Assembly: GCA_001274695.2 (NCBI GenBank)
Contig: LARU01000004.1
Span: 310,001-374,000, forward strand
Origin: Azoarcus sp. PA01
Lineage (GTDB): Bacteria > Pseudomonadota > Gammaproteobacteria > Burkholderiales > Rhodocyclaceae
Direction of reading: 5' to 3'
Length of the DNA: 64,000 nt
Part shown: positions 15,407-29,152 of the stretch, in pieces
Numbering within the stretch: the stretch's first letter is position 1
How the letters are laid out: the number at the start of each line of letters is the position of its first letter
Notes under the pieces: model-generated
What the model was told of the DNA's origin: nothing
What the model saw: the letters and a program-made list of their open reading frames with translations, nothing else
The model's database searches: none
Position numbers and translations under genes: made by a program

Positions 15407-16534
15407 TCAGCCGGCGCGGGTCAGCGCCTCATCGAGGTAGCGGACGGAGCGCTCGACGTCGTGCAGCTTGTCCAAGCCGAAGAGGCCGATGCGGAACGTG
15501 CGGAAGTCCGCCGGTTCGTCGCACTGCAGCGGCACGCCCGCGGCGATCTGCAGGCCTTGGGCGGACAATGCCCGGCCGGACTGGATTTCCGGGTCGCTGG
15601 TGTAGCTGACGACGACGCCGGGCGCCTGGAAGCCTTCGGCGGCGACGCTCTTGAAACCTTTGCGGGTCAGCAGCGCCCGCACGCTGTCGCCCAGTTCCTG
15701 CTGCTCGCCGCGCACCTTGTCGAACCCGTAGTCGCGGGTCTCCTTCATGACGTCGCGCAGCGTCGTCAGCGCGTCGGTCGGCATCGTCGCGTGGTACATG
15801 TGCCCGCCGTTCTCGTAGGCTTCCATGATCTGCAGCCACTTGCGCAGGTCGCATGCAAAGCTGGTGCTCGTCGTGGAGGCGATTTTCGCGCGGGCGCCTT
15901 CACCGAGCATCACGAGCGCGCAGCACGGCGAACCGCTCCAGCCTTTCTGCGGTGCGCTGATCAGGATGTCGATGCCAAGGGCCTGCATGTCCACCCAGAT
16001 CGCGCCGGACGCGATGCAGTCGAGCACGAACAGGCCGCCGACCGAATGAGCCGCGTCGGCGACCGCCCGCAGATACGCGTCGGGCAGCATCATGCCGCTG
16101 GAAGTCTCGACGTGCGGCGCGAAAACCACGTCGGGCTTCTGCTCGCGAATCGTCCGGACGACTTCCTCGACGGGAGCCGGTGCGAACGCGGCCTGCGGCC
16201 CGTCTTCGACCGGGCGCGCCTTCAGGACGATGGATTCGGCCGGGATGTTCCCCATGTCGAAGATTTGCGTCCAGCGATAGCTGAACCAGCCATTGCGGAT
16301 GACGAGGCACTTGCGGCCGGTGGCAAACTGCCGGGCGACGGCTTCCATGCCGAACGTGCCGCTGCCGGGGACGACGATCGCGGATTTCGCGTTGTAGACT
16401 TCCTTGAGCATGCGCGAGATGTCGTTCATGACACCCTGGAAAGCCTGCGACATGTGATTGAGCGAGCGGTCGGTATAGACGACCGAATATTCGAGCAACC
16501 CGTCCGGGTCGGGATGGCGCAACAAGCCTGGCAC
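15407..16534 (-). CDS. Class V PLP-dependent aminotransferase (serine/alanine-glyoxylate type)
   Basis: 375 residues from a GTG at 16534 with AGGAG six bases upstream; the longer open frame upstream is unlike the family. Fold-type I PLP enzyme: VVPGSGTFGMEAVARQF (phosphate-binding turn), FAPHVETSSGMM, VLDCIASGAIWVD (PLP-binding Asp) and SAPQKGWSGSP (Schiff-base Lys). Nearest by wording to serine-pyruvate/alanine-glyoxylate transaminases; substrate cannot be fixed from sequence. It lies 159 bases downstream of the SUF operon on the same strand. Confidence 0.85.
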   Translation of the reverse strand: MPGLLRHPDPDGLLEYSVVYTDRSLNHMSQAFQGVMNDISRMLKEVYNAKSAIVVPGSGTFGMEAVARQFATGRKCLVIRNGWFSYRWTQIFDMGNIPAESIVLKARPVEDGPQAAFAPAPVEEVVRTIREQKPDVVFAPHVETSSGMMLPDAYLRAVADAAHSVGGLFVLDCIASGAIWVDMQALGIDILISAPQKGWSGSPCCALVMLGEGARAKIASTTSTSFACDLRKWLQIMEAYENGGHMYHATMPTDALTTLRDVMKETRDYGFDKVRGEQQELGDSVRALLTRKGFKSVAAEGFQAPGVVVSYTSDPEIQSGRALSAQGLQIAAGVPLQCDEPADFRTFRIGLFGLDKLHDVERSVRYLDEALTRAG

Positions 16535-16693
16535 TGTGATCTCCTGCAAGGGAAACGGAAGGACGGGGGCGAGGATACCCGGACTAACTGCCGCGGACCA
16601 TCCCCTGCCGGCAGCGACGAGGGGCACGGGGTCCGGCGATGCGGAGTGGGCGAAGTCCTGCGGCGCGGGGCTCGCCGCCGGTGCCGAAGGTGC

Positions 16694-17017
16694 TCACGTT
16701 CCGCTGTCGGCGTCGATCTGGACGAGGCCGCGTACGACACACACCGCGAAAGTCGCGACCGGCTCGTAAGCCGGGGGCGACAGCGCCGCGCCGGTCCGCA
16801 GCGAGAAGTGCGCGCCGTGGCGCGGGCAGATGACCTCGTCGCCATCGATGACGCCGCACGACAGGTTCTCGTCCTCGTGGCTGCAGCGGTCCTCGAGCGC
16901 GTGGAACTGCCCGCCGGCATTGAACACTGCGACTTGCCGGCCGTCATCGAGCATGACCACTCGGGCGGAACCTTCCGGGAAATCGTCGACCGCGGCGACG
17001 TCGAGCCAGCGTGCCAT
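16694..17017 (-). CDS. Rieske-type [2Fe-2S] ferredoxin, last gene of SUF operon
   Basis: 107 residues with both Rieske ligand boxes: CSHEDENLSCG (C-x-H) and CPRHGAHF (C-x2-H). It resembles the small soluble ferredoxins of ring-hydroxylating dioxygenases. Here it sits 13 bases after the SufT-like gene, and no dioxygenase is near, so a role as electron donor during cluster assembly, or as a SUF client, is inferred from position. Confidence 0.85.
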   Translation of the reverse strand: MARWLDVAAVDDFPEGSARVVMLDDGRQVAVFNAGGQFHALEDRCSHEDENLSCGVIDGDEVICPRHGAHFSLRTGAALSPPAYEPVATFAVCVVRGLVQIDADSGT

Positions 17018-17030
17018 GTCGCGCTCGCGC

Positions 17031-17402
17031 TCAAAGCAGCCCGAGTTCGAAAAGCGCGATCTCGCTCATCAATTCGCGCGACCACGGCGGATCCCAGACG
17101 AGTTCGACGTGCGCTTCCCGCACCCCTTCGACAGCTTTCACCGCCTCCTCGACGGTGCCGGGAAAAGTCGCTGCGACCGGGCACCCCGGCGCGGTCAGCG
17201 TCATGCGGATGTCGACCCTGCCGCTCGCGTCGTCGATATCGAGGCCGTAGATCAGCCCGAGATCGTAGATGTTGACCGGGATTTCCGGGTCGTACACGGT
17301 GCGCAGCGCGGCGATGACAGCGGTGCGCAGTTCTTCGCCCGGCGCGCTGCCCTCGCCTGCCGCCTGCTTTTCGCCCTGGTGCAGCCAGTCGAACACGCTC
17401 AT
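17031..17402 (-). CDS. sufT: SufT-like MIP18/DUF59 Fe-S maturation factor
   Basis: 123 residues, most of them a DUF59 domain: LRTVYDPEIPVNIYDLGLIY, then IRMTLTAPGCPVAATFPG with the conserved Cys, and VELVWDPPWSRELMSE. In SUF operons this domain (SufT) helps deliver clusters. It starts 3 bases after sufU and precedes the Rieske ferredoxin. The ~25-residue N-terminal extension is unremarkable. Confidence 0.88.
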   Translation of the reverse strand: MSVFDWLHQGEKQAAGEGSAPGEELRTAVIAALRTVYDPEIPVNIYDLGLIYGLDIDDASGRVDIRMTLTAPGCPVAATFPGTVEEAVKAVEGVREAHVELVWDPPWSRELMSEIALFELGLL

Positions 17403-17405
17403 CGC

Positions 17406-17858
17406 TCACGTCTCCGTCGACACCGGCTGCGTGTCGCCGCGCAGCGCCGCCTGCAAGGTATGCCAGGCAAGGGTCGCGCATTTGACCCGCATCGGGAACT
17501 CCGCGACGCCGCCGAGCACTTCGAGCTTGCCCAGCGCCGGCCCGCCCTGATCCGGCACGTGGCCGGTCACGAGCGCGTGGAAGCCGTCGAACATCGCTGC
17601 CGCCTGCGCGGGCGTCTTGCCTTTCAGCGTTTCGCTCATCAGCGACGCCGACGCGATCGAAATCGCGCACCCGACGCCTTCGAAATGCACGTCCTCGATG
17701 ACGCCGTCGCGCGTTTTCACGTGCAGCGTGATTCGGTCGCCGCATAGCGGGTTGAAGCCTTCGGCGTGCCGATCCGCGTCCGGCAGCGGACCGAAATTGC
17801 GCGGCCGCCGGCCGTGATCGAGGATCACTTCCTGGTACAGGTCACGCAGCTCACCCAT
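17406..17858 (-). CDS. sufU: SufU, sulfur acceptor/scaffold of the SUF system
   Basis: 150 residues starting MGELRDLYQEVILDHGRRPR at 17858; the upstream in-frame codons are antisense-like and excluded. Three conserved Cys: NPLCGDRI, GVGCAISIASASLM and KCATLAWHTL. SufU accepts persulfide from SufS in systems lacking SufE, and no sufE is seen here. The start overlaps the sufS stop by 8 bases, which implies translational coupling. Confidence 0.92.
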   Translation of the reverse strand: MGELRDLYQEVILDHGRRPRNFGPLPDADRHAEGFNPLCGDRITLHVKTRDGVIEDVHFEGVGCAISIASASLMSETLKGKTPAQAAAMFDGFHALVTGHVPDQGGPALGKLEVLGGVAEFPMRVKCATLAWHTLQAALRGDTQPVSTET

Positions 17859-19137
17859 CGAACACCTCCCGCACGCGGCGCAAGGCGGCAAACAGCGCAT
17901 CGACCTCGTCGTGCGTGTTGTACATCGCGAACGACGCACGCACCGTCGCCGGCACGCCGAAGCGCTCCATCAGTGGCATCGCGCAGTGGTGTCCGGTGCG
18001 GACGGCGACCCCTTCGTGGTCGAGGATCGTGCCGACGTCGTGCGCATGGATGTCGTCGAACACGAACGACAGGATCGCCGCCTTGCTGCGCGCGGTGCCG
18101 ACGAGTCGCAGGCCCGGCATCGAGCACGCCTGCCGGGTGGCGTGCTCGAGCAGCGCGTGTTCGTGCGCGGCGATCGCGTCGATTCCCGTTTCCTCGACGT
18201 AGCGGATCGCTGCACCGAGCGCGATCGCGCCGGCGATGTCCGGCGTGCCCGCTTCGAACTTGTACGGCAGCTCGTTGTACGTCGTGCCCGCGAAGCTCAC
18301 CTGCCGGATCATGTCGCCGCCGCCCTGCCACGGCGGCATCGCGTCGAGCAGCGCAGCTTTGCCGTACAGCACGCCGATGCCGGTCGGCCCATAGAGCTTG
18401 TGCGCCGAGAACGCGTAGAAGTCGCAATCGAGCGCCTGCACGTCGACCGCGACGTGCGGCACCGCTTGGGCGCCGTCGAGCAGCACCGGCACGCCGCGCG
18501 CGTGCGCCAGGTCGATGAGCTCGCGCACCGGGTTGATCGTGCCGAGCGCGTTCGACACATGCGCCAGCGCGACGATCCGCGTGCGGTCGCCCAACAGGCG
18601 CTCGAACTCCACGACGAGCAGTTCCCCGTCGTCATTGACGGGCGCGACTTTCAGCACCGCGCCGCTGCGCTCGCACGCGAGTTGCCACGACACGATGTTC
18701 GAGTGGTGCTCCATTGCGGTGATGAGGATTTCGTCGCCGGGGCGCAAACGTCCGCCGAAACTGTTCGCGACGAGGTTGATCGCTTCGGTCGTGCCGCGCA
18801 CGAAGACGATCTCCTCGCGCCGCGCGGCGTTCACGAAGCGCTGCACCGTGTCGCGCGCGGCCTCGAACGCGTCGGTCGCCTCCTGGCTCAGGCGATGCAC
18901 GCCGCGGTGCACGTTCGCGTTGAGTTGGACGTAGTAATGCGCTTGCGCGTCGATCACGCAACGCGGTTTCTGGCTCGTCGCCGCGTTGTCGAGATAGACG
19001 AGCGGCCTGCCATTGACCTCGCGGGCGAGGATCGGGAAGTCGGCGCGCAGCCGGGCGACGTCGAGCGGCGGGACGCTCCCGCCCGCAGCGGGTGCGGCGA
19101 CACGCAGCGCGTTCAACTCGTTGGCAGAAGTTCGCAT
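17851..19137 (-). CDS. sufS: Cysteine desulfurase SufS
   Basis: 428 residues, class II desulfurase. PLP Lys in SAHKLYGPTG, PLP-ring His in TAMEHHSNIVSW, catalytic Cys in RTGHHCAMPLM. It removes sulfur from cysteine and passes it to SufU. An N-terminal extension of ~25 residues precedes LRADFPILAREVNGRPLVYL. The start overlaps sufD by 25 bases. The Arg/Ser-rich extension makes an internal start possible, but no better start is seen. Confidence 0.93.
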   Translation of the reverse strand: MRTSANELNALRVAAPAAGGSVPPLDVARLRADFPILAREVNGRPLVYLDNAATSQKPRCVIDAQAHYYVQLNANVHRGVHRLSQEATDAFEAARDTVQRFVNAARREEIVFVRGTTEAINLVANSFGGRLRPGDEILITAMEHHSNIVSWQLACERSGAVLKVAPVNDDGELLVVEFERLLGDRTRIVALAHVSNALGTINPVRELIDLAHARGVPVLLDGAQAVPHVAVDVQALDCDFYAFSAHKLYGPTGIGVLYGKAALLDAMPPWQGGGDMIRQVSFAGTTYNELPYKFEAGTPDIAGAIALGAAIRYVEETGIDAIAAHEHALLEHATRQACSMPGLRLVGTARSKAAILSFVFDDIHAHDVGTILDHEGVAVRTGHHCAMPLMERFGVPATVRASFAMYNTHDEVDALFAALRRVREVFDG

Positions 19138-20467
19138 TCCAGTTCCCCCATGTCTTCGGGCAGTTGTCCGGGCAGGAGCGTCGACAGCCGCGCCCGCAGC
19201 CCGGCGTGAGTAATATCACGAAGCACGTCGGCCGCGAACGCGTGAATCAGCAATCCGCGCGCAGTCGCAGCGTCCAGGCCGCGCGCGCGCAGGTAGTGCA
19301 GCCGCTCGGCGTCGAGCTGTCCGACGGTCGCGCCATGCGCGCATTGGACGTCGTCGGCCCAGATTTCCAGTTGCGGCTTGGTATCGACCTCGGCGCCATC
19401 CGACAACAGCAGGTTGTGGTTCGATTGCTGCGCGTCGGTGCGCTGGGCGCCGGGGCGCACGATGACGCGGCCGTTGAAGACCGCGCGCGACGAGTCGTCG
19501 AGCACCCCTTTGTAGAGTTCGCGGCTCGTGCCGCGCGGGCAGGCGTGATCGATGCAGGTGTGGTGGTCGTGATGCTGACGTCCGCTGCCGACGTACAGGC
19601 CGGCGAGCGTCGCGTCGCAGCCTTCGCCGTCGAGCCGGGTCGCGATGTCGTTGCGCGCGAGCTGGCCGCCGAACGCGAACGAATGGGACGCGAAGCGACT
19701 GTCCGCCGCCTGCAAGGTGTGGATGCCGGCAATATGGAAACCCCGCCGGCTCTCCTGCTGCACTTTTGCATGCGTGACGCGCGCGCCCGTGCCGGCGTCG
19801 ATCCGCGTGACTGTGTCGGTGAGATAGACCGCGTCCTCGCTGCCTGCGTAATGCTCGATCACCGTCGCTTCGGCGCCCGCTCCTGCGCGGAGGACGATGC
19901 GCGGGAAGCTCGCGAGATCCGTTCGGGTGGCGACGAACAGCAGATGGATCGGTCGGTCGACGGCGACGCCGGGCGCAAGGTCGATACACGCGCCGTCCGT
20001 CCATAACGCCGCATTCAGCGCCGCAAAACCGTTCGCTTCAGCCTCCGGATCAGTGTCGAGAAGCTCCGCCGCGACTTCCGGACGAGTCGCGACCAGTTCC
20101 GCGAGGCTGCCGACGTCCGCACCACGCGGCAGCGAGGCGACATGCGACAGCCCCGGCGCGTAGCGGCCATCGACGAACACCAGGCAGTGCGTGCCGTCGA
20201 GCGCGTGACGCGCGAGTTCGCGCTCGGCGACGTCATTGCCGAAGCCTGAAAACTGCGTCCCGTCGGCCAGGACGTCGAACAGCCGCCGCTCGAGCGCCGA
20301 CACGTTCGTGTATTTCCAGTCTTCCTCGCGGGTCGTCGGCAGGCCGAGCCCGGCGAAGCGCTCGATCGCCGCGTCGCGCATGCGTTGCAGCCGCGGCAGC
20401 GATGCGCCCGGAAGCTGCGCGCGCTGCGCGGCGAACCGGCCGAGATAGTGCTCGCGCGCACCGCTCG

Positions 20468-20471
<4 letters not shown>
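19113..20471 (-). CDS. sufD: Fe-S assembly protein SufD
   Basis: 452 residues. Right-handed beta-helix core of the SufBD family with LGGxxAR-like and DHHTCIDHACPRGTS elements; C-terminal AHGATVGQLDAERLHYLRAR and RGLLIHAF are diagnostic. It forms the SufBC2D scaffold with SufB and SufC. The start overlaps the sufC stop by 4 bases; the 3' end overlaps sufS. Confidence 0.93.
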
Positions 20472-21250
<779 letters not shown>

Positions 21251-21261
21251 TTTCCACCCCT

Positions 21262-22710
<1,449 letters not shown>

Positions 22711-22952
22711 CGCTCCACCCCCGTTCGTGCCGGTGTTTCCTCGGCGTGCCGGCAAGAGGCCGTACGTGACTCACACCGGATGTGCAAATGCTGCAGCTTC
22801 ACACTTCGACGGCGCCGCCGCCGCTGAAATTCCCCTCGTCCCCGTATCGAAGCCGGCAACCGGCGGGGTAAGGCCGGTGCGGATACCCGGTCGCGCCGGC
22901 AGGAGCCGGGCGACGGTCTACAGTAAGAGGGGTCAACCAACCGGAGGCTGCG

Positions 22953-23552
22953 ATGCAAGGCACGGACGGACCGATCGACCTGAAGGCCGGCGATGCGTTG
23001 ATCGTGGTCGACGTGCAGCAGGATTTCCTTCCCGGCGGCAGCCTCGCCGTGTCCGGCGCAGACCAAGTCGTGCCGCCATTGAACAGGCTGATCGCTGCTT
23101 TCACCGACCGGGGGTTGCCGGTCTTCGCAACGCGCGACTGGCACCCGCCCGACCACTGCTCGTTCCGCGACCGCGGCGGCCCGTGGCCGCCGCACGGTGT
23201 CGCCGGCACTCCGGGCGCCACGTTTCCGCCCGGACTCGCGCTGCCGGCGTCGGCGGTGATCGTGTCGAAGGCGACTACCGCCGACGCCGATGCGTATTCC
23301 GGCTTTGACCGCACCGACCTCGACGAACGCCTGCGCGCCGACGGCGTGCAGCGCCTCTTCGTCGGCGGGCTGGCGACCGACTACTGCGTGCTCAACACCG
23401 TCAGGGACGGACTCGCAAAAGGATACGCGGTGATGTTGCTGACCGACGCGATTCGTGCCGTCGAGGCTGCGCCCGGGGACGGTGCGAAGGCGCTTGCGCA
23501 GATGCTGCGGCTCGGCGCCCTTCCTGTCGCGAGCGGCGCTGTGGCCGTTTGA
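22953..23552 (+). CDS. pncA: Nicotinamidase
   Basis: 199 residues; GGAGG lies upstream of the ATG. Isochorismatase-fold amidase with the triad Asp (VVDVQQDF), Lys (SKATT) and Cys (GLATDYCV), plus metal-site residues in RDWHPPDHCSF. It converts nicotinamide to nicotinate in NAD salvage. pncB begins 4 bases after its stop, forming a two-gene salvage operon. Confidence 0.93.
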   Translation: MQGTDGPIDLKAGDALIVVDVQQDFLPGGSLAVSGADQVVPPLNRLIAAFTDRGLPVFATRDWHPPDHCSFRDRGGPWPPHGVAGTPGATFPPGLALPASAVIVSKATTADADAYSGFDRTDLDERLRADGVQRLFVGGLATDYCVLNTVRDGLAKGYAVMLLTDAIRAVEAAPGDGAKALAQMLRLGALPVASGAVAV

Positions 23553-23556
23553 TGCC

Positions 23557-24951
23557 ATGGCCGATCTGCCTCCCGCGCCGGCCCTGTTGACCGATCTCTA
23601 TCAGCTGACGATGCTGCAGGCCTATTTCGACGGCGGCATGACGCAGACTGCAGCGTTCGAGTTCTTCGTCCGCAAGCTGCCCCCGCAGCGCAATTTCCTC
23701 ATCGCGGCCGGCCTCGAGCAGGTGCTCGATTACCTCGAAACGCTGCGCTTTTCCGACGCCGAACTCGAGTGGCTTGCCGCTTGCGGCCGCTTCCGGCAGG
23801 AGTTCGTCGACCGGCTCGCGGCGCTGCGCTTCACCGGCGACGTCGACGCGATGGCCGAAGGCACGGTGTTTTTCGCCGACGAACCGATCCTGCGCGTGAC
23901 CGCCCCGTTGCCGCAGGCGCAGCTCGTCGAAACGCGGATCATCAACCTGCTGCAATACCAGAGCATGGTCGCGTCGAAGGCAGTGCGCTGCGCGATCGCC
24001 GCCCGAGGCCGACTGCTCGTCGACTTCGGGCTGCGCCGGGCGCATGGCGCCGAAGCCGGGCTGCTGTCGGCGCGCGCGAGCTACCTCGCCGGTTTCAACG
24101 GCACCGCGACGGTACTCGCCGGCGTCAAATGGGATGTTCCGCTGTACGGCACGATGGCCCATTCCTTCATCCAGGCGCACGAGGACGAAGTGGCCGCATT
24201 CGAACATTTCGCGCGCTCGCAGCCGCGTGCGAACACGATGCTGATCGACACTTACGACACCGAGGCAGCGGCCCGCCAGCTCGTGGCGTTGGCCCAACGG
24301 CTGCGGCCGGATGGCATTGCGATCCAGGCAGTGCGTATCGACAGCGGAGACCTCGCCGAACTGGCACGGCGCGTGCGGGTGATTCTCGATGCCGGCGGAC
24401 TGGACGGCGTACGGATCTTCGCCAGCGGCAATCTCGACGAGCATGCGGTGCGCGACCTCGTCGCCGCGCAGGCGCCGATCGACGGTTTCGGCGTTGGCAC
24501 GCGGATGAACACCTCGGCCGATTATCCGTATCTCGACTGCGCGTACAAACTGCAGGAATACGCGGGGCAGCCGCGGCGCAAACGCTCCGAAGGCAAGGCC
24601 ACGTGGCCGGGACGCAAGCAGGTCTACCGCAGTCGCGACGCGCAGGGCCGTTTCAGCGGCGATCTGCTGACCACTGTGGATAAGCCCGCTTCCGGCGAAC
24701 CGTTGTTGCGGCCGGTGATGCGCGCAGGCAGCCGGCTGGAGGCGGCGCCTGCGTTGGCTGCGTTGCGCCGGCACGCCGCCGACCAGGTCGCGGCGCTGCC
24801 CGACGCGCTGCGCGGGCTTGATCCGGCAGCGCCCTACCCGGTCACAGTGGCCGGCCGGCTGCGCGCCCTTGCCGACGCCGTCGATCGGCGGATGCGCCGC
24901 GGGCAACAGGGATCGGCCTCCCCCGCTCCCGACGCATCGGATCCCCCCTGA
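23557..24951 (+). CDS. pncB: Nicotinate phosphoribosyltransferase
   Basis: 464 residues from ATG 23557 (MADLPPAPALLTDLYQLTML), which fits family N-termini; longer in-frame starts fall inside pncA. Visible: YQLTMLQAYFDGGM, FFVRKLPPQRNFLIAAG, RRAHGAEAGLLSARASYLAG, GTMAHSF and a C-terminal TWPGRKQVYRS. Uses PRPP to make nicotinate mononucleotide, the product step after PncA. The C-terminal ~25 residues are a low-complexity Ser/Pro/Ala tail. Confidence 0.92.
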   Translation: MADLPPAPALLTDLYQLTMLQAYFDGGMTQTAAFEFFVRKLPPQRNFLIAAGLEQVLDYLETLRFSDAELEWLAACGRFRQEFVDRLAALRFTGDVDAMAEGTVFFADEPILRVTAPLPQAQLVETRIINLLQYQSMVASKAVRCAIAARGRLLVDFGLRRAHGAEAGLLSARASYLAGFNGTATVLAGVKWDVPLYGTMAHSFIQAHEDEVAAFEHFARSQPRANTMLIDTYDTEAAARQLVALAQRLRPDGIAIQAVRIDSGDLAELARRVRVILDAGGLDGVRIFASGNLDEHAVRDLVAAQAPIDGFGVGTRMNTSADYPYLDCAYKLQEYAGQPRRKRSEGKATWPGRKQVYRSRDAQGRFSGDLLTTVDKPASGEPLLRPVMRAGSRLEAAPALAALRRHAADQVAALPDALRGLDPAAPYPVTVAGRLRALADAVDRRMRRGQQGSASPAPDASDPP

Positions 24952-25000
24952 CGGACGAGGCGCAAGCCGGTCCCCGTAACTAACAACCGGAGCAACGAAC

Positions 25001-25473
25001 ATGAGCCTGACTCTGAGTTCCACGGCATTTGCCCACGGCGGCGCGATTCCCGCAAGCTACACATGCGACGGCCGTGACGTGTCCCCTCCCCTGGGCTGGT
25101 CCGGCATCCCTGAAAACACTCGCAGCCTCGCGCTGGTCGTCGATGACCCCGATGCCCCCGATCCGGCGGCTCCGCAGCGAACGTGGGTGCATTGGGTGCT
25201 GTACAACATCCCGCCGACGACGGCCGGTCTGGCCGAAGCCGTCGCGATGGCCGACCTGCCGCCCGGCACGCGCGAAGGAACGAACGACTGGAAGCGCACC
25301 GGGTATGGCGGCCCGTGTCCGCCGATCGGCCGGCACCGCTACTTCCACAAGCTCTATGCGGTCGACATCGTCCTGCCCCCCCTCGGCGCTCCGACGAAGC
25401 GCGAATTGGAACACGCGATGCAGGGCCACGTTCTTGCCAGGCGGAGCTCGTCGGCACTTACCAGCGGCCATGA
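25001..25473 (+). CDS. YbhB/YbcL-type PEBP family protein, frameshifted near its end
   Basis: Phosphatidylethanolamine-binding-protein fold (Raf kinase inhibitor-like family; ligand unknown). Visible: FAHGGAIPASYTCDGRDVSP, LVVDDPDAPD, WVHWVLYNIPP and GPCPPIGRHRYFHKLYAVD. The zero frame leaves the family at VLARRSSS (~25440) and would run to 25804 through the next gene. Adding one G in GCCAGGCGGAGC restores ARAELVGTYQRP and a TGA at 25471-25473, the normal family C-terminus. So a one-base deletion (or sequence error) is inferred at about 25441-25444; the coordinates given are for the repaired gene. Confidence 0.8.
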
Positions 25474-25586
25474 GGGTGAAAGCCGCGGGCCGCGCCGCGC
25501 GTGCGAACCGGAAAGCCCGGGCACCGGAACTCGCTTTCGGTCCGCCAGTCGCATGAAAGGCGATTTCCACCACAGGAGGTATCCCG

Positions 25587-26003
25587 ATGAACAGACACAA
25601 CATCGCCGCCGGTCTGCTGGTTCTCGCCTCGGGGTTGTGGGGCGGCACGGCACTGGCGCAGGAAGCCGCTCCGACACTCGACGTGCGCGAGTTCGCGGGC
25701 GTGCGCTACATGACCGGCGGTGTCGGCGAGGAAGAGCGCAACCAGCTCCTCGCGTCTGCGCAGGACTTCAACCTCAAGCTCGTTTTCGCCGAAAAATCAG
25801 GTAACTATCTCGCTGACGTCAACGTCGCGATCGCCGATTCGACGGGCCGCAAGGTTCTCGAAGCGAGTGCGGACGGCCCGCTCATGCTGGCGCAACTGCC
25901 TCCCGGCAACTACCGCGTCACCGCGATGGCGAACGGACGCGAGCAAACCCGCAACGCCAGCGTTACACGCACCGGACAGCGCTCGCTGACTTTCTACTGG
26001 TAG
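25587..26003 (+). CDS. Exported carboxypeptidase-regulatory-like domain protein
   Basis: 138 residues with a strong AGGAGG site before the ATG. Signal peptide ending GGTALAQ (~25). The body (VNVAIADSTGRKVLEASADG, LPPGNYRVTAMANGREQTR) matches the CarboxypepD_reg-like beta-sandwich fold found in periplasmic proteins. No catalytic residues apparent; role unknown. It lies downstream of the PEBP gene on the same strand. Confidence 0.7.
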   Translation: MNRHNIAAGLLVLASGLWGGTALAQEAAPTLDVREFAGVRYMTGGVGEEERNQLLASAQDFNLKLVFAEKSGNYLADVNVAIADSTGRKVLEASADGPLMLAQLPPGNYRVTAMANGREQTRNASVTRTGQRSLTFYW

Positions 26004-26042
26004 CCGACGATGCTCGCGCGTTCGGACCGACACCGGCTGTCG

Positions 26043-26780
26043 TCAGGACTTGCAGACTTCCTCGAGGACGCGTCGCACGCGCATCATCGCCTCCTGCAGC
26101 ACCACTTCGATGCTGTCGAAGAGGATGCCTTTCTCGCTCGCGCCGCGGCCGGCGGCGTAGTTCGCGATGACATTGATCGCGGCGTAGGGCAGACCGATTT
26201 CGCGCGCGAGCGACGCTTCGGGCATCCCGGTCATGCCGACGAGTTCGGCGCCATCGCGCTCGAGCCGGGTGACTTCTGCGGCTGTTTCCAGGCGCGGCCC
26301 CTGCGTCGCGGCGTACACGCCGCCATTGACGATGTGTTCCCCCGTCGCGATACCCGCGGCGAGAATGCGCTGGCGCAACGGTTCGTCGTACGGATGGGTG
26401 AAATCGATGTGATGCACGCCCTCGTCGCCTCCTTCGAAGAACGTGCTCTTGCGTCCCCACGTGTAGTCGATGATCTGATGAGGCACGACCAGCGCGCCTG
26501 GGCCGAAATCCTCGCGGATGCCGCCGACCGACGCCACGGAAATGATCCCGGTCGCCTTGACATGCTTGAGCGCCCACAGATTGGCGCGGTAATTGACCAG
26601 ATGCGGCGGGATCGTGTGTCCATAACCGTGGCGCGCGAGAAAGACCACCCGGCGTTCGCGCAGGCGGCCGAACGTCAGCGCTCCGGACGGTTCTCCGTAA
26701 GGGGTGCGTACCACTTCGCGGCGGGCGATCTCGAGCGTCGAAAGCTGCGTGAGTCCGCTACCGCCAATGATTGCGAGCAT
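26043..26780 (-). CDS. mtnP: S-methyl-5'-thioinosine/thioadenosine phosphorylase
   Basis: 245 residues from ATG 26780 (MLAIIGGSGLTQL), with GGAG upstream; a very long open frame upstream is antisense to typA. PNP/MTAP-family: phosphate site GGSGL and RHGYGHTIPPHLVNYRANLW, then QGPRLETAAE and GMTGMPEASLARE. Salvages purine and methylthioribose-1-phosphate after polyamine synthesis. Whether it prefers thioinosine or thioadenosine cannot be settled from sequence alone. Divergent from typA. Confidence 0.85.
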   Translation of the reverse strand: MLAIIGGSGLTQLSTLEIARREVVRTPYGEPSGALTFGRLRERRVVFLARHGYGHTIPPHLVNYRANLWALKHVKATGIISVASVGGIREDFGPGALVVPHQIIDYTWGRKSTFFEGGDEGVHHIDFTHPYDEPLRQRILAAGIATGEHIVNGGVYAATQGPRLETAAEVTRLERDGAELVGMTGMPEASLAREIGLPYAAINVIANYAAGRGASEKGILFDSIEVVLQEAMMRVRRVLEEVCKS

Positions 26781-26930
26781 CGGGTCGGTCTCCAGAAAAA
26801 CGGCGCCGATTCTAGCATGGGCCCCGTCGCCCCCTCGCTCGCGGCCCTGCATGAAAAGGGTGACAGGTGCGATGCTGCAATGCGGCGTCCGTGCTAAAAT
26901 TAAAAACTTTTCAAAGACTTCTGGACCCAA

Positions 26931-28748
<1,818 letters not shown>

Positions 28749-28782
28749 CGCGCTTCCCGCCCAGGGAGACCGTCGAACCACG

Positions 28783-28811
28783 AAAAAGCGCTGCTTCGGC
28801 AGCGCTTTTTT
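28783..28811 (+). terminator. Rho-independent terminator after typA
   Basis: AAAAAGCGCTGC, loop TTCG, GCAGCGCTTTTTT: an 8-12 bp stem with a U run, 34 bases after the typA stop. The A run on the other side means it could also work leftward. Confidence 0.9.
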
Positions 28812-29152
28812 CGTCTACATCTCGACGTATCGCCGTACGGGGTAATTCGCGTTAGCGTCTTAACAGCAGCGCCGCGCCTGCAATCAGCAGCCTGTTGAGC
28901 GCCGTCCGGCGCACCATCGCCCCCCTTCCGTCACACAGGTGGCTGTCTCCCGGAAACGTCAGTGAACACGTCAGCAGCGCGAGAATCACATAGTGGCTGT
29001 CGGGAACGACCTCCTAGAAATATGCTGAAGCAAATAGCAGACTGACCGCAATGAACGGGTCGATGACCGATTCGATTATGCTTGCCGTCGAAAAGCTGCC
29101 GTAGAAAAACGCGGCATTCGTCTCCGCGACGGGAGCCGAATCGGGAGGATGA
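28812..29152. other. Gap without a confident gene
   Basis: About 340 bases. A minus-strand open frame (29014-29211) ends with a hydrophobic stretch (FIAVSLLFASAYF) that could be the tail of a lost membrane protein, but it has no start or family support. Nothing else seen. Confidence 0.35.
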
